Assembly: GCF_000518265.1 (NCBI RefSeq)
Contig: NZ_KI912412.1
Coordinates: 62,001-126,000, forward strand
Source of the DNA: Actinomadura oligospora ATCC 43269
Lineage (GTDB): Bacteria > Actinomycetota > Actinomycetes > Streptosporangiales > Streptosporangiaceae
Direction of reading: 5' to 3'
DNA: 64,000 nt
The notes under the pieces are model-generated. The model saw nothing but the letters and a program-made list of their open reading frames with translations. It had not been told where the DNA came from and searched no databases. The position numbers and the translations under genes were made by a program. Shown here one piece after another: positions 1 to 6,362 of the stretch; the stretch's first letter is position 1, and each line of letters begins with the position of its first letter.

Positions 1-738
1 AGCGTTCTCGAACGGGTGCGCGGAGTTGGCGTTGTAGAAGCCGCCGCCGTTGGTGCCGAGTTCCTTGATGACCTCCTGCGACGCCACCGGCCCGCCGGTG
101 ATGTGCTGGGCCTGGCCCGCGAGGGTCGTCACGTCGTGCCCCGACCCGAAGTTCTGGATCAGGCCGCCCGCGACGAGGACGAGCGCGCCCACGAACGCGA
201 TCGGCAGCAGGATCCGGATCGTCCCGCGCGTGAGGTCCACCCAGAAGTTGCCGAGCCGGTCGGTCTTCGTGCGGGCGAAGCCGCGGACGAGCGCGATCGC
301 GACGGCCATGCCGACGGCGGCCGAGACGAAGTTCTGCACGGCGAGCCCGGACATCTGGACGATGTAGCCCATGGTGGTCTCGCCCGAGTAGGACTGCCAG
401 TTGGTGTTGGTGACGAAGCTGATCGCGGTGTTCCACGCCTGGTCGGACGCCACGGGCTTGAACCCGAGCGACAGCATCAGGTGGTTCTGCACCCGCTGGA
501 GCAGGTACACGAACAGGACGCTCACCACGGAGAAGGCGAGGACGCTGCGCGCGTACACGCCCCAGCTCTGCTCGGCGTCGGGACGGACCCCGATCAGCCG
601 GTACAGGACCTTCTCGAACCGCGAGTGCCGCGTCCCCGCGTACACCCGGTGCATGTGGTCGCCGAGCGGCCGGTAGACGACCGCGATCGCGACCACCAGG
701 GAGAGCGCGAACAGCGCTCCCGCGACGGTCGTGCTCAT
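1..738 (-). CDS. kdpA: KdpA, potassium-transporting ATPase subunit A (partial, C-terminus beyond the window)
   Basis: This is the potassium-translocating membrane subunit of the high-affinity Kdp P-type ATPase. The minus-strand translation starts MSTTVAGALFALSLVVAIAV and contains the KdpA hallmarks GDHMHRVYAGTRHSRFEKVLYR, the selectivity-filter-like segment around NTAISFVTNTNWQSYSGE, and QEVIKELGTNGGGFYNANSA just before the window edge. About 246 residues of the usual 550 are present; the rest, and probably kdpB and kdpC, lie beyond position 1. The ATG overlaps the kdpF stop codon (TGATG), so the two are translationally coupled. Family assignment is secure; operon continuation outside the window is inferred. 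Confidence 0.96.
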   Translation of the reverse strand, partial: MSTTVAGALFALSLVVAIAVVYRPLGDHMHRVYAGTRHSRFEKVLYRLIGVRPDAEQSWGVYARSVLAFSVVSVLFVYLLQRVQNHLMLSLGFKPVASDQAWNTAISFVTNTNWQSYSGETTMGYIVQMSGLAVQNFVSAAVGMAVAIALVRGFARTKTDRLGNFWVDLTRGTIRILLPIAFVGALVLVAGGLIQNFGSGHDVTTLAGQAQHITGGPVASQEVIKELGTNGGGFYNANSAHPFENA

Positions 739-827
739 CAGAACCTCTCCGGGAACAGCAGGGCCGCGATCAGGAAGACGAACAGCACGGCGGCCAGGAC
801 GAGCCCGACCACGTTCTCGGCGGTCAC
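738..827 (-). CDS. kdpF: KdpF, small membrane subunit of the Kdp ATPase
   Basis: A 29-residue single-span membrane peptide that begins MTAENVVGLVLAAVLFVFLI and ends FPERF. KdpF stabilises the KdpABC complex in other bacteria. The GTG start overlaps the stop codon of the preceding 27-residue gene (GTGA) and its own stop overlaps the kdpA start (TGATG). Length, sequence style and position directly before kdpA all fit. Confidence 0.9.
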   Translation of the reverse strand: MTAENVVGLVLAAVLFVFLIAALLFPERF

Positions 828-907
828 AGCTTCTCCACGCCCTTCACCAGCAGGCCGAGCACGGCGAAGACCACCAGTGTCAGCAGGACGAACTCGACGT
901 CACTCAT
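824..907 (-). CDS. 27-residue single-span membrane peptide of the kdp operon
   Basis: The translation runs MSDVEFVLLTLVVFAVLGLL and ends VKGVEKL. It has an acidic N-terminus, one membrane helix (about residues 6-21) and a basic C-terminus, so it probably spans the inner membrane once with the C-terminus inside. It sits between an unassigned membrane protein and kdpF and overlaps both neighbours (ATGAGTGA upstream, GTGA downstream), an arrangement expected of a translated gene. From memory, similar peptides precede kdpF in other actinobacteria. Its function is unknown; an accessory role in the Kdp complex is inference. Confidence 0.75.
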   Translation of the reverse strand: MSDVEFVLLTLVVFAVLGLLVKGVEKL

Positions 908-1454
908 CGCTTTCGATTTCCTTTGTCGAAGATCCCGGAGTGGGCGGGACGTCGGACGCGTGCCCGGCCGGCGCTTGCCGGAGGACATCGTCGCAGTTCA
1001 GCGCCCCTTCGGCCGGAACAGCGATGATCACCGGCGCGTCCGTTCCCGGGCGGCGCGGGGCCGTCCCCGAACGGGCGGCCGGGACGATCCGTCCGGCCGG
1101 TCCCGGCACCTGGGCCCAGGATCGGGCCGCCGTGAGGAGCGCCGTGAAGAGCCCCGTGAGGAGCGCCGCCGCCAGGCCGACCGCCACGAGGGCGGCCAGG
1201 CGCCACGCGTCGGCGGAGCCGGAGACGCCGAGGTCCCCGCTCCCCCGCACGTCGAAGCCGGTGACGAACGCCCAGCCCACGACGCCGAGCCCGGCGGCGG
1301 CCGGGAACGGGACGCGGGCCGCGAACGCCACGACGGCCGCCGCGACGGCGGCGTACCCCCAGGGCCACGGCGCGGACTTCAGCACCACGGCGAGGACGAA
1401 GACGGTCAGAACGCCGCCGGCCATCGGCCAGGCGGCCTCCTCCAGGCGCTCCAT
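900..1454 (-). CDS. Unassigned membrane protein heading the kdp operon
   Basis: A 184-residue protein starting MERLEEAAWPMAGGVLTVFV. An upstream ATG at 1541 exists, but the ATG at 1454 has a strong ribosome site (AGGAGG, 6 nt upstream) and marks where protein-like sequence begins. Four hydrophobic segments are visible at about residues 9-27, 31-47, 50-66 and 84-110, followed by a polar C-terminal tail of about 75 residues with one cysteine in NCDDVLRQ. The stop overlaps the start of the next small gene. The four-helix arrangement recalls the membrane part of KdpD, but I see no histidine-kinase or KdpD N-terminal motif, so I leave it unnamed. It is probably the first gene of the kdp transcript. 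Confidence 0.7.
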   Translation of the reverse strand: MERLEEAAWPMAGGVLTVFVLAVVLKSAPWPWGYAAVAAAVVAFAARVPFPAAAGLGVVGWAFVTGFDVRGSGDLGVSGSADAWRLAALVAVGLAAALLTGLFTALLTAARSWAQVPGPAGRIVPAARSGTAPRRPGTDAPVIIAVPAEGALNCDDVLRQAPAGHASDVPPTPGSSTKEIESDE

Positions 1455-1591
1455 CGCTGTCCTCCTCGGTGTCCGGGAGCCCCCTCCTTCCGGGGGCCCA
1501 CGAGGAGTAAAGCGCCTGGTACGTCCCTGTTTGTTGGGCATTGACGGTTCCTTAGCGCGGCCCCGCGGGCGCTTAACGCATCCCTGACGAC

Positions 1592-1623
1592 TTGCCCCTG
1601 ACGCGCGCGTCAGGGGTTAGCGT
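1592..1623 (+). promoter_or_regulatory. MerR-type promoter with a 22-bp perfect palindrome in a 20-bp spacer
   Basis: A -35-like TTGCCC (1592-1597) and a -10-like TAGCGT (1618-1623) are separated by 20 bp. The spacer and the end of the -35 hold a perfect palindrome at 1595-1616 (arm CCCCTGACGCG and its exact complement). MerR regulators classically bind a palindrome inside an over-long 19-20 bp spacer and twist it into an active promoter. The gene 35 bp downstream encodes a MerR domain, so autoregulation is the natural reading. Hexamer calls are by eye. Confidence 0.7.
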
Positions 1624-1657
1624 CGCCCGGTTCCCGACCCCTTCTGGAGCGCGTGTG

Positions 1658-2446
1658 ATGCGTGAGATCCGCCTTGTTTCGCGGGCGGCCGGGCTGCCCC
1701 GGCCGGAGAACTTCGAGATCGTCGAGACGCCCGTCCCGGACGGCGAGGGGGTGCTCGTCCGGAACCTGGTCTTCCATGTCTTCCCGGGCCTGCGGATGCT
1801 CGTCGGCGCGGGCGGCGGCGAGACGCCGATGCCCCGGCTGCGGCCCGGCGACACCCTGGTCGGCGCGGCCGTGGGCGAGGTCGTGTCCGCGCCGGACGAC
1901 GCGTCCGTCCGTCCGGGCGACCTGGTGTCGCACTGGCCCGGGTGGCGCGAGTACGCGCTGCTGCCCGAGGACCGGTGCGTCCGGCTGGACGACGAGCTGC
2001 CCGATGCGGCGGCCCATGGTGCGCCGATGCGGATCGGTGACGCGGCAGCGGCGGCGGGCACCACCCCGCGCGCCCTGCGTTTCTACGAGGAGCGCGGCCT
2101 GCTGCCGCCGCCACCGGACCGCACGGCGTCCGGGCAGCGCGAGTACACCGCACGGCACGTGGAACGCGTCCGGGCCGTCCGGGAGCTGCTGTCCCTCGGC
2201 CTGACCATCGAGGACCTGGCCCGCGTCGCCCACCGCCTCGACGCCCTGGTCGACGGCAACACCTGCACGGTCACTCAGGCGGCCGACGGCCGTGCACCGG
2301 GCGGTGGCGGGGTAGCCAGCGCGCGGCTCGCGGCGCTGGACGCGGAGATCGCCCGCCTCACCGGCCTCCGAGCCCGGCTCGCCGCCCGCCTCTCAGGCGA
2401 CGAGGGAGCCGCTGACGAGGCACAAGGCACGCTCCCGACGACATGA
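1658..2446 (+). CDS. Fusion of an alkenal/curcumin-reductase GroES-like domain to a MerR-family regulator
   Basis: This 262-residue protein has two parts. Residues 1 to about 120 (MREIRLVSRAAGLPRPENFE through LVSHWPGWREYALLPEDRCV) match the N-terminal GroES-like domain of NADPH-dependent medium-chain reductases of the CurA/leukotriene-reductase type. The Rossmann nucleotide-binding half is absent. From residue 124 a complete MerR DNA-binding domain follows (MRIGDAAAAAGTTPRALRFY, then EERGLLPPP, QREYTARHVERV), with a C-terminal dimerisation helix and one cysteine (NTCTV). The start at 1658 has GGAG 10 nt upstream; an in-frame start at 1592 lies inside the operator and is rejected. The MerR methionine is preserved at the junction, suggesting an internal deletion that joined a reductase gene to an adjacent merR. 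Whether the GroES part now acts as a ligand sensor is unknown. Confidence 0.85.
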   Translation: MREIRLVSRAAGLPRPENFEIVETPVPDGEGVLVRNLVFHVFPGLRMLVGAGGGETPMPRLRPGDTLVGAAVGEVVSAPDDASVRPGDLVSHWPGWREYALLPEDRCVRLDDELPDAAAHGAPMRIGDAAAAAGTTPRALRFYEERGLLPPPPDRTASGQREYTARHVERVRAVRELLSLGLTIEDLARVAHRLDALVDGNTCTVTQAADGRAPGGGGVASARLAALDAEIARLTGLRARLAARLSGDEGAADEAQGTLPTT

Positions 2447-2468
2447 TCGAACATGAGTTCGATAAGCT
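2447..2468 (+). promoter_or_regulatory. LexA (SOS) box within the alkB promoter
   Basis: TCGAACATGAGTTCGA at 2447-2462 matches the actinobacterial LexA consensus TCGAAC-N4-GTTCGA at every defined position. It is followed directly by TAAGCT (2463-2468), a TANNNT -10 element, and the alkB ATG begins 6 nt later, so the transcript is probably leaderless. The box fills the region between -35 and -10, where a bound repressor would block polymerase. It also abuts the stop codon of the preceding gene. Confidence 0.82.
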
Positions 2469-2474
2469 GCGGAC

Positions 2475-3107
2475 ATGAACGGTGTGTTCCAGGGGTCGCT
2501 GCTGGACGTCGGGACCGAGGTCGGGCCGCGTGAGCTGGGCGCGCACGTGCGGCGGACGCCGCTCGCGCGCGGCGCCTGGGTCGACCTGCGGCCAGGCTGG
2601 CTGGCGGGGGCCGACGCGCTGTTCGGGCGCCTGATGGCGGACGTGCCGTGGCGGGCCGAGCGGCGGCGGATGTACGAGCGGGTCGTGGACGTCCCGCGCC
2701 TCCTGGCGTACTACGGCGAGAAGGATCCGCTGCCCGATCCCGTCCTGGACGAGGCGCGCGACCTGCTCAGCGCGCACTACCGGGAGGAGCTCGGGGAGCC
2801 GTTCCGGACGGCGGGCCTGTGCCTGTACCGGGACGAGAACGACAGCGTGGCCTGGCACGGCGACCGGATCGGGCGCGGGCGCACCGAGGACACGATGGTC
2901 GCGATCGTGTCGCTCGGCACGCCGCGTCCGCTGCTGCTGCGCCCGGCGGGCGGGGGCGGGCCGACGCTGCGCTACGACATCGGGCACGGCGACCTGATCG
3001 TCATGGGCGGCAGCTGCCAGCGGACGTGGGAGCACGCCGTCCCGAAGTCGTCCCGCCCCCTGGGCCCGCGCGTCAGCGTCCAGTACCGCCCCCGCGGCGT
3101 CCGCTAG
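2475..3107 (+). CDS. AlkB-family Fe(II)/2-oxoglutarate-dependent nucleic acid dioxygenase
   Basis: AlkB enzymes repair alkylated bases by oxidative demethylation. This 210-residue protein has the expected double-stranded beta-helix motifs: the iron-binding HxD in DSVAWHGDRIGRG, the distal iron histidine in RTWEHAVPKSS, and the 2-oxoglutarate-binding arginines in GPRVSVQYRPR at the C-terminus. YGEKDPLPDP and LCLYRDENDSVAWHGD are typical of the bacterial ALKBH2/3-like branch. There is no Shine-Dalgarno site, but the ATG lies where a transcript from the LexA-controlled promoter would start. SOS control would fit a repair enzyme but differs from the Ada control known in Escherichia coli. Confidence 0.9.
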   Translation: MNGVFQGSLLDVGTEVGPRELGAHVRRTPLARGAWVDLRPGWLAGADALFGRLMADVPWRAERRRMYERVVDVPRLLAYYGEKDPLPDPVLDEARDLLSAHYREELGEPFRTAGLCLYRDENDSVAWHGDRIGRGRTEDTMVAIVSLGTPRPLLLRPAGGGGPTLRYDIGHGDLIVMGGSCQRTWEHAVPKSSRPLGPRVSVQYRPRGVR

Positions 3108-3140
3108 CCGACGTCGCGGACGGCGGGCGTCCTTCCCGTT

Positions 3141-3836
3141 CTAGGCGGGGAAGCCGAGGTCGTCGGCCATGCGGTCGACGCTGTAGGCGAAGAAGTCGTC
3201 GGCCGGGTCGAGGGTGTTGGCGAACTGGCCGAACAGCTCGAAGCCGATCATGCCGGTGAGCTGCGACCAGTGGGCGGCGAGACGGGCCATCGCGGCGGGC
3301 GGGACGTCCGGCGCCATGGCGTCGGAGATGCCCTGGAGCTGCCCGGCGAGCCGTCCCGCGGGGGCGGGGGCGTCCGCGGCGAGGTGTCCGGCGGTCGCGG
3401 CGTCCTGCGCGATGCCGATCAGGACGAACGGGTAGCGCGTCGCGGGGGCGATGGTGTCCTCGGGGGCGGCGTAGCCGGGCACCGGCGAGCCGTAGATCAG
3501 CGCGTACTCGTGCGGATGCTCGACCGCCCAGTCGCGCAGCGCGTGGCAGACGGCCCGCCAGCGCGCCCGGAGGCCGTCCCCGGCGGCCTCCCGGTCGGCC
3601 TTCTCGGCGCGCTCGCCGACGGCGTCGTAGGCGTCCACGATCAGCGCGGTGAGCAGCTCGTCCCGGCTGGGGAAGTAGCGGTACAGCGCGGACGAGACCA
3701 TGCCCAGCTCGCGGGAGACCGCGCGCAGGGACAGCCCCTGCGCGCCCGACGCGGCCAGCTGCCGCCGCGCCTCCTCCTTGATCTCCCGGGTCAGTTCGGC
3801 ACGGGCACGTTCCCTGGCTGTGCGGCTCGCGTTCAT
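3141..3836 (-). CDS. TetR/AcrR-family transcriptional repressor
   Basis: A 231-residue protein with a TetR helix-turn-helix in residues 15-65 (LRAVSRELGMVSSALYRYFP, then SRDELLTALI). The C-terminal ligand domain, with HWSQLTGMIGFELFGQF, resembles the WHG-type TetR C-terminal domain common in actinobacteria. The gene is divergent from a deazaflavin-dependent reductase. Two inverted repeats with identical half-sites lie in the 126-bp gap, so it probably represses that gene and itself. The inducer cannot be predicted. Confidence 0.92.
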   Translation of the reverse strand: MNASRTARERARAELTREIKEEARRQLAASGAQGLSLRAVSRELGMVSSALYRYFPSRDELLTALIVDAYDAVGERAEKADREAAGDGLRARWRAVCHALRDWAVEHPHEYALIYGSPVPGYAAPEDTIAPATRYPFVLIGIAQDAATAGHLAADAPAPAGRLAGQLQGISDAMAPDVPPAAMARLAAHWSQLTGMIGFELFGQFANTLDPADDFFAYSVDRMADDLGFPA

Positions 3837-3875
3837 GCCCCGAGTGTGGCACGGGACAGAGCGGCAGACAATTTC

Positions 3876-3890
3876 GAGAGCACTGCTCTT
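3876..3890. promoter_or_regulatory. TetR-family operator, copy 1
   Basis: GAGAGC-ACT-GCTCTT is an inverted repeat with one mismatch between arms. It overlaps TTGACT (3889-3894), which with CACAAT (3913-3918, 18-bp spacing) forms the likely promoter of the reductase gene. Its half-site is the same as in the second copy centred 53 bp downstream. Confidence 0.72.
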
Positions 3891-3928
3891 GACTTCGTGG
3901 CGACGTGGTGTGCACAATGCTCTTGTTC

Positions 3929-3943
3929 GAGAGCACCGCTCTC
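3929..3943. promoter_or_regulatory. TetR-family operator, copy 2
   Basis: GAGAGC-ACC-GCTCTC is a perfect inverted repeat. It lies just downstream of the probable reductase promoter and upstream of the ribosome site (GAGGAG at 3952). A further half-site (GCTCTT) is present at 3919-3924. Repeated half-sites beside a divergent tetR are strong evidence for an operator. Confidence 0.75.
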
Positions 3944-3962
3944 CCGAAGCAGAGGAGCCACG

Positions 3963-4463
3963 ATGACCACCACCACCAAGATCCAGAACGACACCGCCGC
4001 CCGGACCGTGGCGCGGGACGACGTGCGGAACCGCCTCGTCCCCGCCGGGAACCGGTTCCTCATCGGGGTCAACCGGTTCGTCGGCCTCCTGGCCCGGCAC
4101 GGCGTCAGCATCATGGGCACCCGCGAGCTGGCCGTCCGGGGGCGCAAGAGCGGCGAGTGGCGCACCAACCCGGTGAACCTGCTGGTCATCGACGGTGAGC
4201 GGTACCTGATCGCGCCGCGCGGGCAGACCCACTGGGTGCGCAACATGCGGGCCGCGGGCGGCGGTGAGCTGCGCCTGGGCCGCAAGGTCGAGGAGTTCAC
4301 CGTCACCGAGCTGGACGACACGGTCAAGCTCCCGATCATCCGCGTCTACATGAACAAGTGGGCCTGGGAGGTCTCCGCCCTCATGGACGGCCTGACCAAG
4401 CACGCCACCGACGAGCAGATCATGGCCATCGCCCCCGGCGTCCCCGTCTTCCGCCTGAACTGA
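3963..4463 (+). CDS. Deazaflavin (F420)-dependent nitroreductase-family protein
   Basis: A 166-residue split-barrel protein of the DUF385/Ddn family, whose members use reduced F420 to reduce quinones, nitroaromatics or enones. The family signature is clear: ELAVRGRKSGEWRTNPVNLL, then GERYLIAPRGQTHWVRNMRA and GELRLGRKVEEF. GAGGAG precedes the ATG. It is transcribed away from the tetR gene across paired operators, so an inducible detoxification or redox role is likely. The natural substrate is unknown. Confidence 0.9.
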   Translation: MTTTTKIQNDTAARTVARDDVRNRLVPAGNRFLIGVNRFVGLLARHGVSIMGTRELAVRGRKSGEWRTNPVNLLVIDGERYLIAPRGQTHWVRNMRAAGGGELRLGRKVEEFTVTELDDTVKLPIIRVYMNKWAWEVSALMDGLTKHATDEQIMAIAPGVPVFRLN

Positions 4464-4560
4464 CGCCCGCGTGCGGCTCCCGCCCACCGCGCCTCCGCGG
4501 CGGAACGCGACGTCGGATTACCGCCAGCGACGGCGCGGGGCCTCCCCCGATCCTGGACGG

Positions 4561-5235
4561 ATGGAGCACATCGGCATCGAACCGTCCATCCTGTACCTCG
4601 GAACCCCGGTGGTCCTCCTCGGCACCACCGACCACGACGGCCACCCGAACCTGGCGCCGATGTCCTCGGCGTTCTGGCTGGGGTGGCGGTGCGTGCTGGG
4701 CATGAGCACCTCGTCCAAGACGACCCAGAACCTCCTCGCGACCGGCGAGGTCACGATCAACCTCCCGTCCACCGCGCAGGTCGGCGCCGTGGACCGCATC
4801 GCCAAGACGACCGGCTCGGACCCGATGTCGGAGGCCCGGGTCGAACGCGGCTACCGGCACGTCCGCGACAAGTTCGGCGTCGCGGGACTGACGCCGGTCG
4901 ACTCCGAGACCGTCCGGCCGCCGCGCGTCGCCGAATGCCCGGTGACCATGGAGGCGGTCGTCGAGAAGGCCCGTCCGCTCGCCGAGGACCTCGGCGGCTG
5001 GGGCATGGTCTTCGAGGTCCGCGTGCAGCGCGTCCACGTGCACCCGTCCATCACCATGGAGGGCCACGAGAACCGCATCGACCCCGACCTCTGGCGTCCC
5101 CTGATCATGAGCTTCCAGCAGTTCTACGGCCTCGGCGACCAGGTCCACCCGTCCCGGCTCGCCGAGATCCCCGAGCTGAGCTACCGCACCGAGGACATCG
5201 ACCGCGCCGCCGCGACCGGCCAGACGGTCGGCTGA
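4561..5235 (+). CDS. Flavin reductase-like (flavoredoxin-type) FMN-binding protein
   Basis: The 224-residue protein begins MEHIGIEPSILYLGTPVVLL and carries the split-barrel pattern of flavin-reductase-like proteins: GHPNLAPMSSAFWLGWRCVL, then STSSKTTQNLLATGEVTINL. This family binds FMN and acts as a flavin reductase or an unassigned oxidoreductase. The frame is open upstream to 4471, but the protein-like sequence starts at 4561. A weak ribosome site (GGACGG) is close to this ATG, so the start is less certain than the product. It follows the F420 reductase by 97 bp. Confidence 0.82.
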   Translation: MEHIGIEPSILYLGTPVVLLGTTDHDGHPNLAPMSSAFWLGWRCVLGMSTSSKTTQNLLATGEVTINLPSTAQVGAVDRIAKTTGSDPMSEARVERGYRHVRDKFGVAGLTPVDSETVRPPRVAECPVTMEAVVEKARPLAEDLGGWGMVFEVRVQRVHVHPSITMEGHENRIDPDLWRPLIMSFQQFYGLGDQVHPSRLAEIPELSYRTEDIDRAAATGQTVG

Positions 5236-5282
5236 GACGCGCCCTCTCCGATGCCCTTACGGGTGGACGGAGCGGCGGACGG

Positions 5283-5296
5283 CCCAGCATGCTGGG
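5283..5296. promoter_or_regulatory. 14-bp perfect palindrome at the aldo/keto reductase start
   Basis: CCCAGCATGCTGGG is fully self-complementary and ends 3 nt before the first ATG of the next gene; its right arm supplies the GGGAG that would serve as ribosome site for the second ATG (5309). It could be a small operator or an mRNA hairpin hiding that site. No regulator can be named. Confidence 0.35.
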
Positions 5297-5299
5297 AGA

Positions 5300-6103
5300 A
5301 TGTCTGCCATGGGGGGCGGATTCCGGCGCGGGGGCGCCGGGCGGCTGGGACTCGGCGCCATGCGGCTGCCCGGGATGCCGGGGCGGCTGCCGGTGGACCA
5401 CACGACGGCCGTCGCGGTGGCGCGGCGGGCCGTCCAGCTCGGCGTGACGCACATCGACACCGCCGCCTTCTACACGCGCGGGACGAGCCGGGCGAACGAG
5501 ATCCTGCGCCGCGCGCTGCGCCCCTACCCGGACGGCCTCACGCTCGCGACGAAGATCGGGCCGGGCCAGGACGTCCGCGCGGTCGTCCGGCAGAACCTCG
5601 ACGAGCTGGGCCTGGACGTCCTGGACCTGGTGTACCTGCAGTCCGGACGCCCGGACGAGCCCCTCGCGGGCCGCTTCGCGCAGCTGGCGGAGCTCGGCGA
5701 GCAGGGCCTCGTCAGGGGCCTCGGCGTCGCGGACGTCACGCGCGCGCAGTTCGCCGAGGCGCGGGCGGTCGCGCCGGTCGCGGCCGTCCAGAACCGGTTC
5801 GGCGTGCTCGACCAGAGCGACGGGGCCCTGGTGGACGAGTGCGCCGAGGCGGACGTGACGTACGTCGCCCACTCGGCCCTCGGCGGCGGACGCGTGCGCT
5901 TCACCGACGGCGGCCTCCGGAAGGTCGCGCTGCGGCACGGCGCGACGGTCTACCAGGTCGCCCTCGCGTGGGGCCTCATGCGCTCCCCCACGCTCGTGCA
6001 GATCCCCGGCACCGCGTCGCTCACCCACCTGGAGCAGAACATGGCGGCCGTCCGCCTCAAGCTGGACGAAACCGACATGACACTGCTCGAACGCCTCGCG
6101 TAG
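5300..6103 (+). CDS. Aldo/keto reductase-family protein lacking the catalytic histidine
   Basis: The 267-residue (beta/alpha)8-barrel protein has AKR landmarks GLGAMRLPGMPGRL, HIDTAAFYTRG (Asp53 and Tyr58 of the catalytic tetrad) and LATKIGPG (Lys85). The fourth catalytic residue, normally a histidine after the DLYLI-type strand, is glutamine here (DLVYLQS, Gln114). This variation is seen in some uncharacterised actinobacterial AKRs and may alter or abolish carbonyl reduction. The C-terminus (VALAWGLMRSPTLVQIPGTA) is the usual NADPH-site segment. The start may be 5300 or 5309; the GGGAG spacing favours 5309. Confidence 0.85.
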   Translation: MSAMGGGFRRGGAGRLGLGAMRLPGMPGRLPVDHTTAVAVARRAVQLGVTHIDTAAFYTRGTSRANEILRRALRPYPDGLTLATKIGPGQDVRAVVRQNLDELGLDVLDLVYLQSGRPDEPLAGRFAQLAELGEQGLVRGLGVADVTRAQFAEARAVAPVAAVQNRFGVLDQSDGALVDECAEADVTYVAHSALGGGRVRFTDGGLRKVALRHGATVYQVALAWGLMRSPTLVQIPGTASLTHLEQNMAAVRLKLDETDMTLLERLA

Positions 6104-6362
6104 GGTGAGGCGCGTGTCGTCTCCCGAGGCATCCAGACGCCGGCCACCCCACGCGGTGGCCATCTCTCGTTGACCGGCCCGGCTCCCTCCTGAGCGACGC
6201 CGTCATCCTGACCATCGCGTAGAGCGCTCCGCTCGCCCGCGTTCCGGCGGCCTGTTCACCTTCCCGTGAACTCACCGGCCCCTCCACGCGGGCTCCCTCG
6301 CGGTGGCCGTCTCCCACGGCCCCTCCGCTTCCGTTTCTGCATGCCTTCATGACGGAGTCGTC
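6104..6362 (+). promoter_or_regulatory. Long leader of the drug-exporter gene
   Basis: This 259-bp stretch has no supported gene. It contains a 6-bp inverted repeat GTTCAC-N6-GTGAAC (6254-6271), a repeated CGCGGTGGCC segment (near 6154 and 6299), and a minimal ORF ATG-CCT-TCA-TGA (6341-6352) ending 10 nt before the exporter start. Cmx/CmlR-type genes elsewhere are controlled by translational attenuation through a leader peptide. Whether this leader does the same is speculative. Confidence 0.35.

Noticed and set aside
1595..1616. The 22-bp palindrome as a transcription terminator
   Set aside because: It has no loop, lies between divergent genes, and sits in the spacer of promoter-like hexamers before a merR gene.
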